From JAFNAG01 sp963824985 (GTDB lineage Bacteria; Acidobacteriota; UBA6911): 64,000 nt of DNA. The stretch is taken from NCBI GenBank assembly GCA_963824985.1, contig CAWGRQ010000025.1, positions 124,001 through 188,000 on the forward strand. Reading direction: 5' to 3'. The notes under the pieces were generated by a model. The model searched no databases. It was not told the DNA's origin and was given only the letters and a program-made list of their open reading frames with translations. Position 1 is the stretch's first letter, and each line of letters opens with the position of its first letter. This document shows positions 36,375 through 45,001 of the stretch, piece after piece. A program made the position numbers and the translations under genes.

Positions 36375-37079
36375 TTATTCCCGCCAGCAGGAATCGCCAC
36401 GGTGTCTCATGTCCTCCAGCGAGCCCTGAAGTGTCTGCTGGGATGCCTCGAGCTCTTCGGCGGTGGCATCCTCTTTAACGTAGATCGGCGCTCCCATCAG
36501 AACCAGGACCCGGGAAAAGGGGTGGGGAATATGAAACATATCCCAGCTGTTGATCACCCATTTCTTCTCCGCGGAGAGGTGGAACGGGAAGATGGCGGCG
36601 CCGCTTTTGGCGGCAACCCAGACCGCGCCCGGCTTGGCAATATAGCGCGGTCCCCGGGGGCCATCGATACTGAAGGCGACATCCTTTTTGGCCCGAATCT
36701 CGTGAAGCATCGTGACCACGGCGCGCTTCGCCCCGCGCGTGCTCGACCCGCGCGCAATGCCGTAACCGAACCGCTCAATCACCCGGGCCATGGTTCGGGC
36801 ATCCTTGTTATACCCGGACATTACTACAATGCCCCGATTGCGGAAAAAATATGTGCCCAGAAAAATCCTTCCATGCCAGAAAGTGTAGATGACGTTTTTC
36901 CCCGCGGCATGGATTGCGCGCAGATTTTCCTCCCCCTCGACTTGCCAGCGCAAGGTGCTTCCGATCAGCCGGATCGCCCAATATCCGAGTGAGGAGATCA
37001 GCCGGATCCTGCACCTGTCCATTAGACCGAATCCGGTGGCTTTGAGTTCATCCGAAATGCCATCTGGCCTGGTAGTCAT
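36375..37079 (-). CDS. DUF374 lysophospholipid acyltransferase family protein
   Basis: 234 residues of the DUF374/LPLAT superfamily. The catalytic-type motif is FWHGRIFLGTYFF, followed by SGYNKDARTMARVIERFGYGIARGSS and the acceptor block SIDGPRGPRY. Proteins of this type resemble LpxL lipid A acyltransferases and probably acylate a membrane lipid or surface glycolipid at the inner membrane. No lpx genes are nearby. The following 270 bases contain a degenerate ACACGG-type inverted repeat. Confidence 0.85.
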   Translation of the reverse strand: MTTRPDGISDELKATGFGLMDRCRIRLISSLGYWAIRLIGSTLRWQVEGEENLRAIHAAGKNVIYTFWHGRIFLGTYFFRNRGIVVMSGYNKDARTMARVIERFGYGIARGSSTRGAKRAVVTMLHEIRAKKDVAFSIDGPRGPRYIAKPGAVWVAAKSGAAIFPFHLSAEKKWVINSWDMFHIPHPFSRVLVLMGAPIYVKEDATAEELEASQQTLQGSLEDMRHRGDSCWRE

Positions 37080-37348
37080 TTGCGCAAGCCCGTTTTATTC
37101 ATGAAAAGAGGATCGCAAAATATCTGCGGCTACGGAAGAACGCGGAAGAACACGGACCGGCTCCGTGTTTCCCAGGCCTTCTGGTTTGAACGAATTCCGG
37201 CGCGATGTTCTTTTTATTCATCCGTTTGCCAAAAAACGTTCATGAATAATTCAGACCGACGACGTTCACGAATCGGGCGGGCCCTGATTCCGTTGACTGG
37301 AGGTTTTGCCCGGCATCGGCCATGCAGCCACGGATTGAGTCTTATCGC

Positions 37349-37822
37349 CTATTGCGGGGATTCCAGGGAGATTCCTCGCGACTTCTCTGCTTCCGCAAGC
37401 CAGCCGCGGCGCAGCTTTTCCACCGGGATGCTTGACGTATACGGCTTGATATCGAGGACCGGCGTCCCATCGAGCATGTCCACGCCGCGCAGGTGAAGGG
37501 ATTCCCCTTCTCTGCGCACCAGTTCCACCGCCGACAGGCCGATGGGGTTCGGACGGCGCGGAGAGCGAGTGGCAAATACCCCATGGGGTTTGCCGTCGGC
37601 CGGTGTGGCGCCGATCAGATCGTACCCCTCCGACTGGTGGAAGACCCAGATGATAATAAGATGAGAGAACCCCTCGATATCCTGCAACCCGGCTTCGAAT
37701 TCCGGGAGCAGGCGGAGCGTCCCTTCGGCGGTGTGCTTTGCCCCCAATCCCCTAGGAATCTGGGAGGTTTCCCGGTAGGGACTGTGGATGTAGCCGATTA
37801 CCTGCATGTGAAACTCGTTCAT
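37349..37822 (-). CDS. trmO: tRNA (adenine37-N6)-methyltransferase TrmO
   Basis: 157 residues from ATG 37822 with GGGAGG seven bases upstream. The TsaA/YaeB beta-barrel family signature is clear: IGYIHSPYRETSQIPRG, GFSHLIIIWVFH, GVFATRSPRRPNPIGLSAVEL and LDIKPYTSS. It methylates N6 of t6A37 in tRNA-Thr, as known for E. coli TrmO. The C-terminal domain is shorter than in the E. coli protein, as in many bacterial TrmO forms. Confidence 0.92.
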   Translation of the reverse strand: MNEFHMQVIGYIHSPYRETSQIPRGLGAKHTAEGTLRLLPEFEAGLQDIEGFSHLIIIWVFHQSEGYDLIGATPADGKPHGVFATRSPRRPNPIGLSAVELVRREGESLHLRGVDMLDGTPVLDIKPYTSSIPVEKLRRGWLAEAEKSRGISLESPQ

Positions 37823-37900
37823 CAGATTCCTCCCGTCATGTGGGGGTGATCGGGCATGACTGCGACGGCTGGCCCGCCCGCGGTCCCCGCCTGCCGGCGC

Positions 37901-38057
37901 GCAACTGTTTAGCCGATGCTTAACAGCAGAACGCAAAGACGCAAGGCCGCAAGGACGCAAAGGGAACCCTTTCGGTTCGTGGGCGATCTTTGCGTCCTTG
38001 CGCCTTTGCGTCTTTGCGCTTTATTTCTTCATCCATTATATTTGGCTAAACAATTAC
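37901..38057 (+). mobile_element. IS66-like MITE, copy A (short form)
   Basis: 157-bp element bounded by GCAACTGTTTAGCC and GGCTAAACAATTAC (12 of 14 bp inverted). It is flanked by perfect 8-bp direct repeats GCCGGCGC at 37893-37900 and 38058-38065. Inside are outer arms of CGCAAAGACGCAAGG-type repeats facing their complement. The long GC-rich central palindrome of the other copies is absent. No coding capacity. Confidence 0.88.
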
Positions 38058-38094
38058 GCCGGCGCATACGATCATGTTTTCCCCGGGTTCCGGT

Positions 38095-39294
38095 TTATAT
38101 CGAGACCGGCACCGAAATAATCTCCTCCGGGAAAACGGTCAGCTTTTCAAAGCCCGATTCGGTGATCAGATAAGTATTTTCGATGCCAACGCCCCCTCGC
38201 CCGGCGAAAATGATCTTTGGTTCGATCGCTATGGTCATGCCGGGCTCCAGGGGAATATTGAAGCCGCCTGCCAGCACGGGCAGTTCGTCCAGTTCAAGCC
38301 CGATGCCGTGGCCGACAAAGCGCACCTGGCTGTCCGCCACACCCATGAATCCGGAAGCATAGGGGGTATCCCGGACCCGATCGACGGCGTGCCGGTAAAC
38401 CTCTGAACTCAGGGTTCCCGGCTTGAGCAGCGATTCGATCTCGCCGTTCAGATCCATGACAAACCGATAGGCCTCCTCCAGATTCCGATCCAACTTGCCC
38501 AGTACATAAGTTCGAGTCTTGTCCGCGATATATCCGGCATACCCCCCCACGATATCCGCCATCAGGGGTTCCCCGATCTCCAGGCGGCGCTCGCTGCCGC
38601 CGGTGGGAATGGCGGGGTAGAGGCCCACAAACCCGACCGGACCCGGGAACGGGGTGGGGTAGGCGGCACTGGGCCCGATTGACAGGGTGCCATAGTTGAG
38701 CTGGTTGTTGAACCCCCGCATTCGGGTCAATCCCGGATGTCCCAGGCTGCGAAGAAACCCCTCCAGCTTCGCGGTCAGCTCGAGTTCGGTCACGCCGGGA
38801 TGCAGCCAACCGGCCAGCCGTTCGAATGCAGGAGGAAGCATGGCGGCAGCCTGCCTGATTTGCTCCACCTCGTAGGTGGATTTAACCATCCGGATTCGCC
38901 GGATCGTCTCGGCGGCATCGATGAAATTTACATCGGGAAACAACTCCCGCAGGCGCAGGTAATAGCTTGTTGGGAGAACATCCATCTCGATTCCCACCCG
39001 GCCGAGCGTAGCCATGCCTTCTTCAGCCAGCCATTCCGGCAGTTTTTTGAAGCCCGGGAATGGGAGGATGCGCTCCCAAGGGGACTCGCTGCGGGCACGG
39101 CTGATGCTTTTTTGCACCAGATATAGCGGTTCCCCCGACGCGGGCAGGCACAGCACACCCGCCTGGACCGTGCCCGAAAAGTAAAAAATGTCGACATTCT
39201 GAAACAGGAAGATCGCGTCCACCGAATTCCCCTGCATCCAACGCTGCAGGCGTACAAGCCTTCCCGAAACTTCTTCCCTGGACAGCAGATTCAT
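38095..39294 (-). CDS. M24 family Xaa-Pro aminopeptidase-like protein
   Basis: 399 residues from ATG 39294. A creatinase-type N-terminal domain (IFLFQNVDIFYFSGTVQAG) is followed by the pita-bread catalytic domain. The dinuclear metal ligands are recognisable: Asp in MADIVGGY and IADKTRTY, His in GHGIGLE, Glu in IAIEPKI and GIENTYLI. It probably removes N-terminal residues before proline in cytosolic peptides. It diverges from the sigma-factor operon. Confidence 0.88.
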   Translation of the reverse strand: MNLLSREEVSGRLVRLQRWMQGNSVDAIFLFQNVDIFYFSGTVQAGVLCLPASGEPLYLVQKSISRARSESPWERILPFPGFKKLPEWLAEEGMATLGRVGIEMDVLPTSYYLRLRELFPDVNFIDAAETIRRIRMVKSTYEVEQIRQAAAMLPPAFERLAGWLHPGVTELELTAKLEGFLRSLGHPGLTRMRGFNNQLNYGTLSIGPSAAYPTPFPGPVGFVGLYPAIPTGGSERRLEIGEPLMADIVGGYAGYIADKTRTYVLGKLDRNLEEAYRFVMDLNGEIESLLKPGTLSSEVYRHAVDRVRDTPYASGFMGVADSQVRFVGHGIGLELDELPVLAGGFNIPLEPGMTIAIEPKIIFAGRGGVGIENTYLITESGFEKLTVFPEEIISVPVSI

Positions 39295-39464
39295 CGCACA
39301 ATCGTACCTCAGGGGCCGCATCTTCAGAATTTAAAAATTCCGGCGGGCTCTGCATGTCAGGCGCCCTATGTCTTGGAAAAGGCACGAATATCCTAAAAAA
39401 ACAGTCTCGGGATCACTCGGGACATTTGCCATCTGAGGCAGGCTATCTTATAGAACTCAGAAAT

Positions 39465-40136
39465 ATGGAATCCCGTCAACCCCGGAGGGCTCCTTTGCGT
39501 AAAAAGGATTATGACGGGGTCTGGGCCGGATCATATCGGAGTCTGGACGCGATGGTGAGCTCTCTGCCCGATGAAGATCTGGTCGGCAAAATCCTTGTCG
39601 GAGACGAAGATGCCTTCTCCCGGCTCTATGATCGCTATCATCATAAAGTGCACGCCACGGTCTATCGGGTGGTTCAGGATGCAGGAGAGGCGCAGGATGC
39701 CACCCAGGAGGTATTTATCAAAGTGTATCGATCCCTCCAGGAATGGAATCCAAAGAAGGCGAGGTTCTCCACCTGGCTTTACCGGCTGGCCTGCAACCAT
39801 GCCATCGACTGCTGGCGCTCAAGACGGAGGCGCCGGGAGTCGCAGCCTGACGATTCTCCTGGAAAGGAGGCGTTTCCCGAGCATCCGGTCAGCGATGCCA
39901 TATTTACGCCCTTCGGCGCGCTGGAATCAAAGGAAGGAATTGACCGGATCCGGCAGTGCGTCAACGACCTGCCGGACCTTCAGAAAAAAGTATTTCTGCT
40001 GCGCTACTTTCATGATCTGAAGCTGGAAGAAATCGCAGAGATGGAAAATTGCAGTCTGGGTACCGTAAAGACCTCGCTGTTTCGCGCCACGCATGCCGTG
40101 CGCCGCGCGGTGCGAAGAGCAGGAGGATATCGATGA
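39465..40136 (+). CDS. ECF-type RNA polymerase sigma factor
   Basis: 223 residues from ATG 39465; ATG 39552 is an alternative because neither has a strong ribosome site. Region 2 shows LYDRYHHKVHATVYRVV and DATQEVFIKVYRSLQEW. Region 4 shows LPDLQKKVFLLRYFHDLKLEEIAEMENCSLGTVKTSLFRATHAVR. A basic linker (RSRRRRRES) joins them. It overlaps the anti-sigma gene by four bases (ATGA), the normal arrangement for a sigma held by its membrane partner. Confidence 0.9.
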   Translation: MESRQPRRAPLRKKDYDGVWAGSYRSLDAMVSSLPDEDLVGKILVGDEDAFSRLYDRYHHKVHATVYRVVQDAGEAQDATQEVFIKVYRSLQEWNPKKARFSTWLYRLACNHAIDCWRSRRRRRESQPDDSPGKEAFPEHPVSDAIFTPFGALESKEGIDRIRQCVNDLPDLQKKVFLLRYFHDLKLEEIAEMENCSLGTVKTSLFRATHAVRRAVRRAGGYR

Positions 40137-40588
40137 AGCGGCCGGGAGTGCGCCACTACACTGAAGAAGAACTGTTAATGCACTTTCTGCAGGAGGAAAC
40201 TGCAGACATGGGGGTGGAGATCTCCGCTCATCTGAAGGAATGCGGGGAATGCAATTCCGTTTTCCAGGAGTATGGCGATCTGGTGGCAAAGATCCGGGAC
40301 TGGGTGGTCCCCGAGCAGCTGGTGGAGGTCTGGCAAACCGGCAGGGCGACCGCGCTGGCGCATTACCGCAACGATCGATCTGCCGGCAAAGGCAGGGGCA
40401 TCGTCAAGACTGTGCGGCGATCATTGACGACGGCGTGGAATTTCGCCCTGGAAAATCCTCTGCCGACTCTGGGTTATATTGCGGTGGCCCTGGCATTCGC
40501 GCTGGAACGAACCATAAGCACCTTCCGCCTGGATCGCATACTTCCGGGTGCCAATGACGTTCTCGAGCTGTTGAAGCAGGTTTTTTAG
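40133..40588 (+). CDS. Zinc-finger anti-sigma factor, membrane-anchored
   Basis: 151 residues. The N-terminal ZAS motif is HLKECGEC (HxxxCxxC), preceded by YTEEELLMHFLQEE. A late hydrophobic stretch (LPTLGYIAVALAFAL) could span the membrane once. It should bind the sigma factor encoded just upstream and release it on a signal. Translationally coupled to the sigma gene and followed after 14 bases by the Yip1 gene. Confidence 0.85.
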   Translation: MKRPGVRHYTEEELLMHFLQEETADMGVEISAHLKECGECNSVFQEYGDLVAKIRDWVVPEQLVEVWQTGRATALAHYRNDRSAGKGRGIVKTVRRSLTTAWNFALENPLPTLGYIAVALAFALERTISTFRLDRILPGANDVLELLKQVF

Positions 40589-40602
40589 GAGCAAGAGCGG
40601 CG

Positions 40603-41817
40603 ATGGGTGATCAAAAGAGACTTGGTTTTGGTGAGTTTTTGAGCGACCTGCGCCTGGTGGTAACGACCCCCTCACGCCGATTTCCGTTGATTTTGGAACG
40701 TGGCGCCGCATGGGGGTCGCTCGTTCTGCTCCTCGTGCCGGCCTATTTCGGATTTTACTTTGCGGGGGGGGTTTACTTCGTGCGGGACCCGTTTCCCGGC
40801 TATTCGATCTTCCCTCCTTTATTGGCCGCCGGCGCCTCCGTCTTCCTGAAACTGCTCCTGATCCACGCCGTGGCCAGGCTTTTCCTGGGCAAGGCAGGCG
40901 CCGGGACCGGGCGCGGCACGCTGGCAGATCTGGCGGTGGTCTTCGGATATACAGGCGTCCCGGCCCTGCTGGCCCTGCTGCTGATGCTGACGCTGTTTCT
41001 CCTGATGCCGGAGCAACTGGGGTATATGATGCACAACTTCAAGGTCGCCAGCGTGAGCGCGATGATTGGAGTGGGCATCGGGCTGTTTGTCTGGAACCTG
41101 ATTCTCGTCGTCCTGGCTTTGCGCAACGTGTATCCGATGCGCGATCTGAAGATCGTCGTTTCGTTTTTCCTGGGCTCCGCCGCCATGATCGTGCCGGCAT
41201 TGAGCACCTTTTGGATTGTGGCACCGGCCAGGATCGACTTCCTCTACGAGCAGCCGATCCTTGCGCGAAGAATCCTCAGTTTCATTACTGCTGATCCGAC
41301 ATCGGATCCCACAACGGACATGGAGATTGAGATTCATGTCGATCGGCTTGCCTACCTGCTCCGGTCCCCGGAGCGATTCGAGATGGTGGTCTATCGGCTT
41401 AAGAATCCCAAGATCCAGGCGAACCGAAAAAGGAACAGCCTCTCCGTCGGCCTCAGATCCCTGGTTGCCTGGTCGGATGAAGGATTGGCCGCGGGCCGCA
41501 TTGTCGGCATCCCCGGGGATGACGTGATGCTGGAAGAGGGAAGATTGATCATTAATGGACAGCCATGGGATGAGCGGTATCTGGAGCCCGAATACCGTTC
41601 CAACGCTTCCGTCCCCAGACAAAATCTGGGACCCTCCCAGTATCTCGTTCTACCCGAGGACCGTCGGCTCATTGCGCAGATGCCGGATGAACTGGTTGTA
41701 GATCGGACCCGGATCGCCGGACGGCAGATACTCAGCCGGTGGCCGCTGGGCTGGTGGGGCCTGAATCCTACGGTTTTTCTTCAGGCCCGGCCGGCGACAT
41801 CCACCCGCACTCCCTAA
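40603..41817 (+). CDS. Yip1-domain membrane protein with a signal-peptidase-like C-terminal domain
   Basis: 404 residues. The first roughly 215 form a five-span Yip1-like domain (GRGTLADLAVVFGYTGVPALL is typical). From about 240 the protein turns soluble and resembles the S26 signal peptidase fold: RFEMVVYRL, then GRIVGIPGDDVMLEEG, LIINGQPWDERYLEPEY and QYLVLPEDRR. The catalytic Ser of SMxPT aligns with DME (about residue 246), and the catalytic Lys of KRVIGLPGD is Gly. The domain is therefore probably inactive. Being third in a sigma/anti-sigma operon suggests a signalling or membrane-stress role. The S26 call is by eye. Confidence 0.72.
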   Translation: MGDQKRLGFGEFLSDLRLVVTTPSRRFPLILERGAAWGSLVLLLVPAYFGFYFAGGVYFVRDPFPGYSIFPPLLAAGASVFLKLLLIHAVARLFLGKAGAGTGRGTLADLAVVFGYTGVPALLALLLMLTLFLLMPEQLGYMMHNFKVASVSAMIGVGIGLFVWNLILVVLALRNVYPMRDLKIVVSFFLGSAAMIVPALSTFWIVAPARIDFLYEQPILARRILSFITADPTSDPTTDMEIEIHVDRLAYLLRSPERFEMVVYRLKNPKIQANRKRNSLSVGLRSLVAWSDEGLAAGRIVGIPGDDVMLEEGRLIINGQPWDERYLEPEYRSNASVPRQNLGPSQYLVLPEDRRLIAQMPDELVVDRTRIAGRQILSRWPLGWWGLNPTVFLQARPATSTRTP

Positions 41818-41891
41818 TCCGCAAAAGCCCTGCACACGGATCCGATCCGTGCGACTCCGGGACGCGGCAGAATTGATTACACTGCTCCCGG

Positions 41892-42191
41892 GTAATTGTT
41901 TAGCCAAAAATAATGGATGAAGAAATAAAACGCAAAGACGCAAAGGCGCAAGGACGCAAAGATCGCTGCTGACCAACAGGCGTGGGCGCAGCGCTTCGCG
42001 CTGGCGCATCCTTGGCGAGCCGCGCGAGAAAGCGCGGGCAGCGGTTACTCAGGAGGGGTGCGCTTTCTCGCGCGGCTCGTCCAAGGATGCGGCCGAAGGC
42101 CGCCCACGCCCACGAACCGAAAGGGTTCCCTTTGCGTCCTTGCGGCCTTGCGTCTTTGCGTTCTGCTGTTAAGAATTGGCTAAACAGTTGC
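41892..42191 (-). mobile_element. IS66-like MITE, copy B (long form, inverted)
   Basis: 300-bp element in the opposite orientation to the others: starts GTAATTGTTTAGCC, ends GGCTAAACAGTTGC. Perfect 8-bp target duplication GCTCCCGG at 41884-41891 and 42192-42199. The centre holds two large complementary arms around the GCGCGAGAAAGCGC / GCGCTTTCTCGCGCGGC pair. No protein-coding capacity. Confidence 0.9.
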
Positions 42192-42260
42192 GCTCCCGGC
42201 TTTTCCAGCCCGCCAGCGGCTTCAGTGCTGCCATCTGACGGATATTGAGGACGGACTCCT

Positions 42261-42289
42261 TTGCGGATTGCCGGTCCGCATCGTATGTT
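42261..42289 (+). promoter_or_regulatory. Candidate sigma-70 promoter of dodecin
   Basis: TTGCGG (42261-42266), 17-base spacer, TATGTT (42284-42289), 43 bases before the start codon. An overlapping TATAGT five bases downstream is an alternative -10. Confidence 0.4.
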
Positions 42290-42332
42290 ATAGTTTCTGA
42301 TTGTAGGCTCAATCACCTTCGAGGAGGATGCC

Positions 42333-42539
42333 ATGCCGGGAACATTCAAGATCATCGAGGTCGTGGGAACATCGCCCAACAACTTTGCCGATGCGGTGAG
42401 GGCCGGGGTTGCGGAGGCGGCGAAGACTATCAGGAATCTGGGCTGGTTCCAGGTGGTCGAGGAGCGCGGGCACATCAGGGACGGCAAGGTCGACGAGTTT
42501 CAGGTCATGCTCAAGATAGGTTTCAAGGTGGAGGATTGA
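42333..42539 (+). CDS. Dodecin family protein
   Basis: 68-residue flavin-storage protein; the family forms dodecamers binding riboflavin or FMN. The sequence IIEVVGTSPNNFADAVRAGV and FQVMLKIGFKVED fit dodecin end to end, including the Trp in LGWFQVVEERG that stacks on flavin. GGAGG precedes the ATG by five bases. It is monocistronic with its own promoter and terminator. Confidence 0.93.
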   Translation: MPGTFKIIEVVGTSPNNFADAVRAGVAEAAKTIRNLGWFQVVEERGHIRDGKVDEFQVMLKIGFKVED

Positions 42540-42596
42540 TGGCTGCCTGATCATGCCGGATGCGGAACGGCTCCGGTTTGATCTCATAGCCAAAAT

Positions 42597-42626
42597 GGCC
42601 GCCCGGAGATCCGGGCGGCCGTCTTT
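42597..42626. terminator. Intrinsic terminator after dodecin
   Basis: Perfect ten-bp stem GGCCGCCCGG/CCGGGCGGCC with an AGAT loop, followed by GTCTTT. A short A-run on the left side (CAAAATGG) makes weak activity on the other strand possible, where the convergent TauE-like gene ends. Confidence 0.8.
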
Positions 42627-42657
42627 CAGTATCGAGGATACGGCGAAACGATCCGGA

Positions 42658-43572
42658 TCACACATCAGTCCGGATTGGCGTAAGCCTCTCAGCCCGAGCT
42701 GAATGAAGCATTCGGGTTGCCGTGTACACCACCACCGCAACCACCAGCCAGACAATGTATTCCAACGGAAGCGACTTCACCAGGTAGGCGGCCAGAAGCA
42801 CTCCCGGGATTCCCCCCAGAGTCAGACCCAGGGCGGCGCGCAGGCTGTAGCGGTTGTTGCGGATGAACTGAACGCTTCCCACCGGCATGAGGAACGCGCA
42901 GCTCCCCATCATGATCGGAAATGCGGCAAGCGGTTGCATGCCCAACATATACACCAGAGCCATGCAGGGTGCGTACAGGCCGATGCCGATGGTCATCAGC
43001 GCGCCCAGGAAAAAGTTGCCGGCCGCGCCGATCCAGAGCAGATACCCTTCCAAACCCAGGCTGGAACCGGTACCCAGGGCGTCGATCAGCTCGAGCTGCC
43101 GGGAAGCCATAAGCCCGGCGACCGCCAGCAGAGCCAGTCCCATCGAAATCTGGATCGTGCGCCGGGGCCAGCGGACCACGATCCCGGCGCCGAACCATGC
43201 CCCCAGGACCGCCGCGACGATCATGATGAGGAGGGTTGGGATGCTGACCTGGACAATCGTGATGTAAATAAACGCTTCGGTGATGGTCGGCAGCGCGTGC
43301 CCGACATTCAGCGTCCCGGGGACCTTCTCGTCCGGAACCATGCGCGACAGCTTGAATATCGATGTTGTCGTGGCGAAAGAACCGATCCCCAGCGTGTCGA
43401 GAAAGTTGGCGAAAAAGCCGATGAAGGCCTGAAACAGGGTCGGCTTGACCGGTTCCGGAGGCTTGCCGGCGAGTTTTTCAGCCTGAATGCGCTTCCGTGC
43501 CATCAGCAGCCAGGAAACGACATAGGCAGCGGATATGGACGACAAGGCAATGAGAAACAGTGTTTTGAACAT
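42658..43572 (-). CDS. TauE/SafE family permease
   Basis: 304 residues with about eight hydrophobic segments. Features of the family are the paired halves (LFQAFIGFFANFLDTLGIGSF and LGLTLGGIPGVLLAAYL). An N-terminal span and cytosolic linker (KRIQAEKLAGKPPEPVKP) precede the core. Family members export sulfite, sulfonates or related anions. ATG 43572 follows a G-run; an upstream TTG (43584) is possible. Confidence 0.83.
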   Translation of the reverse strand: MFKTLFLIALSSISAAYVVSWLLMARKRIQAEKLAGKPPEPVKPTLFQAFIGFFANFLDTLGIGSFATTTSIFKLSRMVPDEKVPGTLNVGHALPTITEAFIYITIVQVSIPTLLIMIVAAVLGAWFGAGIVVRWPRRTIQISMGLALLAVAGLMASRQLELIDALGTGSSLGLEGYLLWIGAAGNFFLGALMTIGIGLYAPCMALVYMLGMQPLAAFPIMMGSCAFLMPVGSVQFIRNNRYSLRAALGLTLGGIPGVLLAAYLVKSLPLEYIVWLVVAVVVYTATRMLHSARAERLTPIRTDV

Positions 43573-43597
43573 AATGGTTGTCAACCCCCCCGGCTAA

Positions 43598-43890
43598 GGG
43601 CCTGTGACGAAATAAGTGACACACTTCGGCGCGAGCACCGTCGCACCTGATGTGCTCCTGGGGCGGGCAGATGCAAGGCGCCGCGACGCAGGCGATGTGA
43701 GGACATCGTTGAGGAGCGGCAACGAAGCAGATGCCCGCCCGCCGCCGCGCCCCTTCGGGCTGCGGCCCGCAGGCCCGCTGGCCGCGTTGCTCACTCCTTA
43801 CATACCACCCCGGGTATGCTCGTCGCTCACGCCTTGCCAGCGAGCCTGGGGGCCTGCAGCGAAGTGCGCCACTTATTTCGTCACAGGCCC
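43598..43890. mobile_element. MITE-like element with 31-bp inverted termini
   Basis: 293-bp element. The ends GGGCCTGTGACGAAATAAGT and its complement match perfectly for 21 bp, then at 8 of the next 10. TAA lies on both sides (43595-43597, 43891-43893), a likely 3-bp target duplication as made by IS5-type enzymes. The inside is GC-rich and non-coding, although an open frame crosses it. Confidence 0.72.
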
Positions 43891-44076
43891 TAACGTAATC
43901 CCGACCGATGATGAGCGTGTTCTGACGCGGTCAAGGCCTGATTTATAAGGCATTCCCGGTTTCGGGACAAGGGTAAACTTGGATTATGAAGCTCCGGACA
44001 AAGGCGTTGACATATCAGGATGATTGATCATAGTAGTAATTTCCGGTTCTATCACCAGATGCGGCAGATATATTCG

Positions 44077-44901
44077 ATGAAGAAATTGAAATCCAGGTTG
44101 TATACGGCATGGTGCTGGGCAGGCTGCGGCCTGAGCACAGCCTTTTGGGCAACCGCCTCGATTGCCGGAAGCCTGATTTCCCGTAACGGCCGTTTCCAGC
44201 ATTTCTGCATGCGCCGCTGGTCTCGAGACAATCTCTGGCTGAGCCGGGTCCGGGTCGAAATCGAGGGGCTTTCACAACTCAGCGCGTCTCAGCCGCAGCT
44301 GCTGGTTGCCAATCACAGCGGTTTGCACGACATTCTTGCACTGTCGGCCCATCTCCCGATCCAATTTCGCTGGGTGGCGAAAAAGTCGTTGTTCCGGGTG
44401 CCGTTTATGGGGTGGCACATGCGCCGGTCAGGCTATATCCCGATTGACCGGGAACATCCACGGGAAGCGGCCCGGAACATCATAGCGGCGGCTAAAATCA
44501 TTCAGGGAGGGGTCAACGCAATCGCCTTCCCGGAAGGTACCCGCAGCCGCAATGGAGACCTGGGCCGGTTTCAAAGCGGCGCCTTCGCTCTGGCCCTGCG
44601 CACGGGAGTAGCGCTCGTTCCCGTCACGCTTGAAGGGAGTTATCGTGTCATTAAGCCGAAAACCCTCCAGGTCAATCCCGGAGTGATCATTCGCGTCAAA
44701 ATCGCCGCGCCCATCGATGTGACCCGTTACGGTCATGCCGAGAAACACCGTCTCATGGATGATGTCTTCGGCATCATGAATCAAAGCGTTCAGGAACTGC
44801 GAGGACAACGGCGCCACGATGAAGAACGGGAGGATGCCGTTTTCCGATGGATCCATGGGGCTTCAGACCATCCAGGTCAGGTGATGTCCGCCTGCCTGTG
44901 A
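44077..44901 (+). CDS. plsC: 1-acyl-sn-glycerol-3-phosphate acyltransferase (PlsC type)
   Basis: 274 residues from ATG 44077; ATG 44020 is an alternative and neither start has a clear ribosome site. The acyltransferase motifs are in order: NHSGLHDILAL (NHxxxxD), the acceptor block IPIDREHPREAARNI, FPEGTRSRNGDLGRFQSGAF, and LVPVTLEG. It makes phosphatidic acid at the inner membrane. N-terminal hydrophobic region LSTAFWATASIAGSLI anchors it. Confidence 0.88.
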   Translation: MKKLKSRLYTAWCWAGCGLSTAFWATASIAGSLISRNGRFQHFCMRRWSRDNLWLSRVRVEIEGLSQLSASQPQLLVANHSGLHDILALSAHLPIQFRWVAKKSLFRVPFMGWHMRRSGYIPIDREHPREAARNIIAAAKIIQGGVNAIAFPEGTRSRNGDLGRFQSGAFALALRTGVALVPVTLEGSYRVIKPKTLQVNPGVIIRVKIAAPIDVTRYGHAEKHRLMDDVFGIMNQSVQELRGQRRHDEEREDAVFRWIHGASDHPGQVMSACL

Positions 44902-44949
44902 TGGGCGCGATCTCCGACAGGAATCGGATGGTTGCCTGCGGTGAGATGT

Positions 44950-44965
44950 TGGTTCTGATGTTGCG
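44950..44965 (+). promoter_or_regulatory. Candidate sigma-54 promoter of the histidine kinase operon
   Basis: TGG-N8-TTGC (TGGTTCTGATGTTGCG) gives the GG-N10-GC spacing of -24/-12 promoters, 37 bases before the kinase start. The -24 half is weak because CAC is replaced by TTC. A dyad TCCGA-N6-TCGGA (44909-44924) lies upstream. Confidence 0.42.
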
Positions 44966-45001
44966 TGCAGAAGGACTGGTTTTTCTCCCATGAGGTGAAA
45001 T

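Noticed and set aside
37920..38030. CRISPR array suggested by CGCAAAGACGCAAAGG tandem units
   Set aside because: Units are 8-9 bases, have no spacers, and face their complement within a transposable element; no cas genes nearby.
43616..43948. 110-codon frame inside the 43.6-kb element
   Set aside because: It spans both inverted termini of a MITE-like element and ends inside unrelated sequence; not a real gene.
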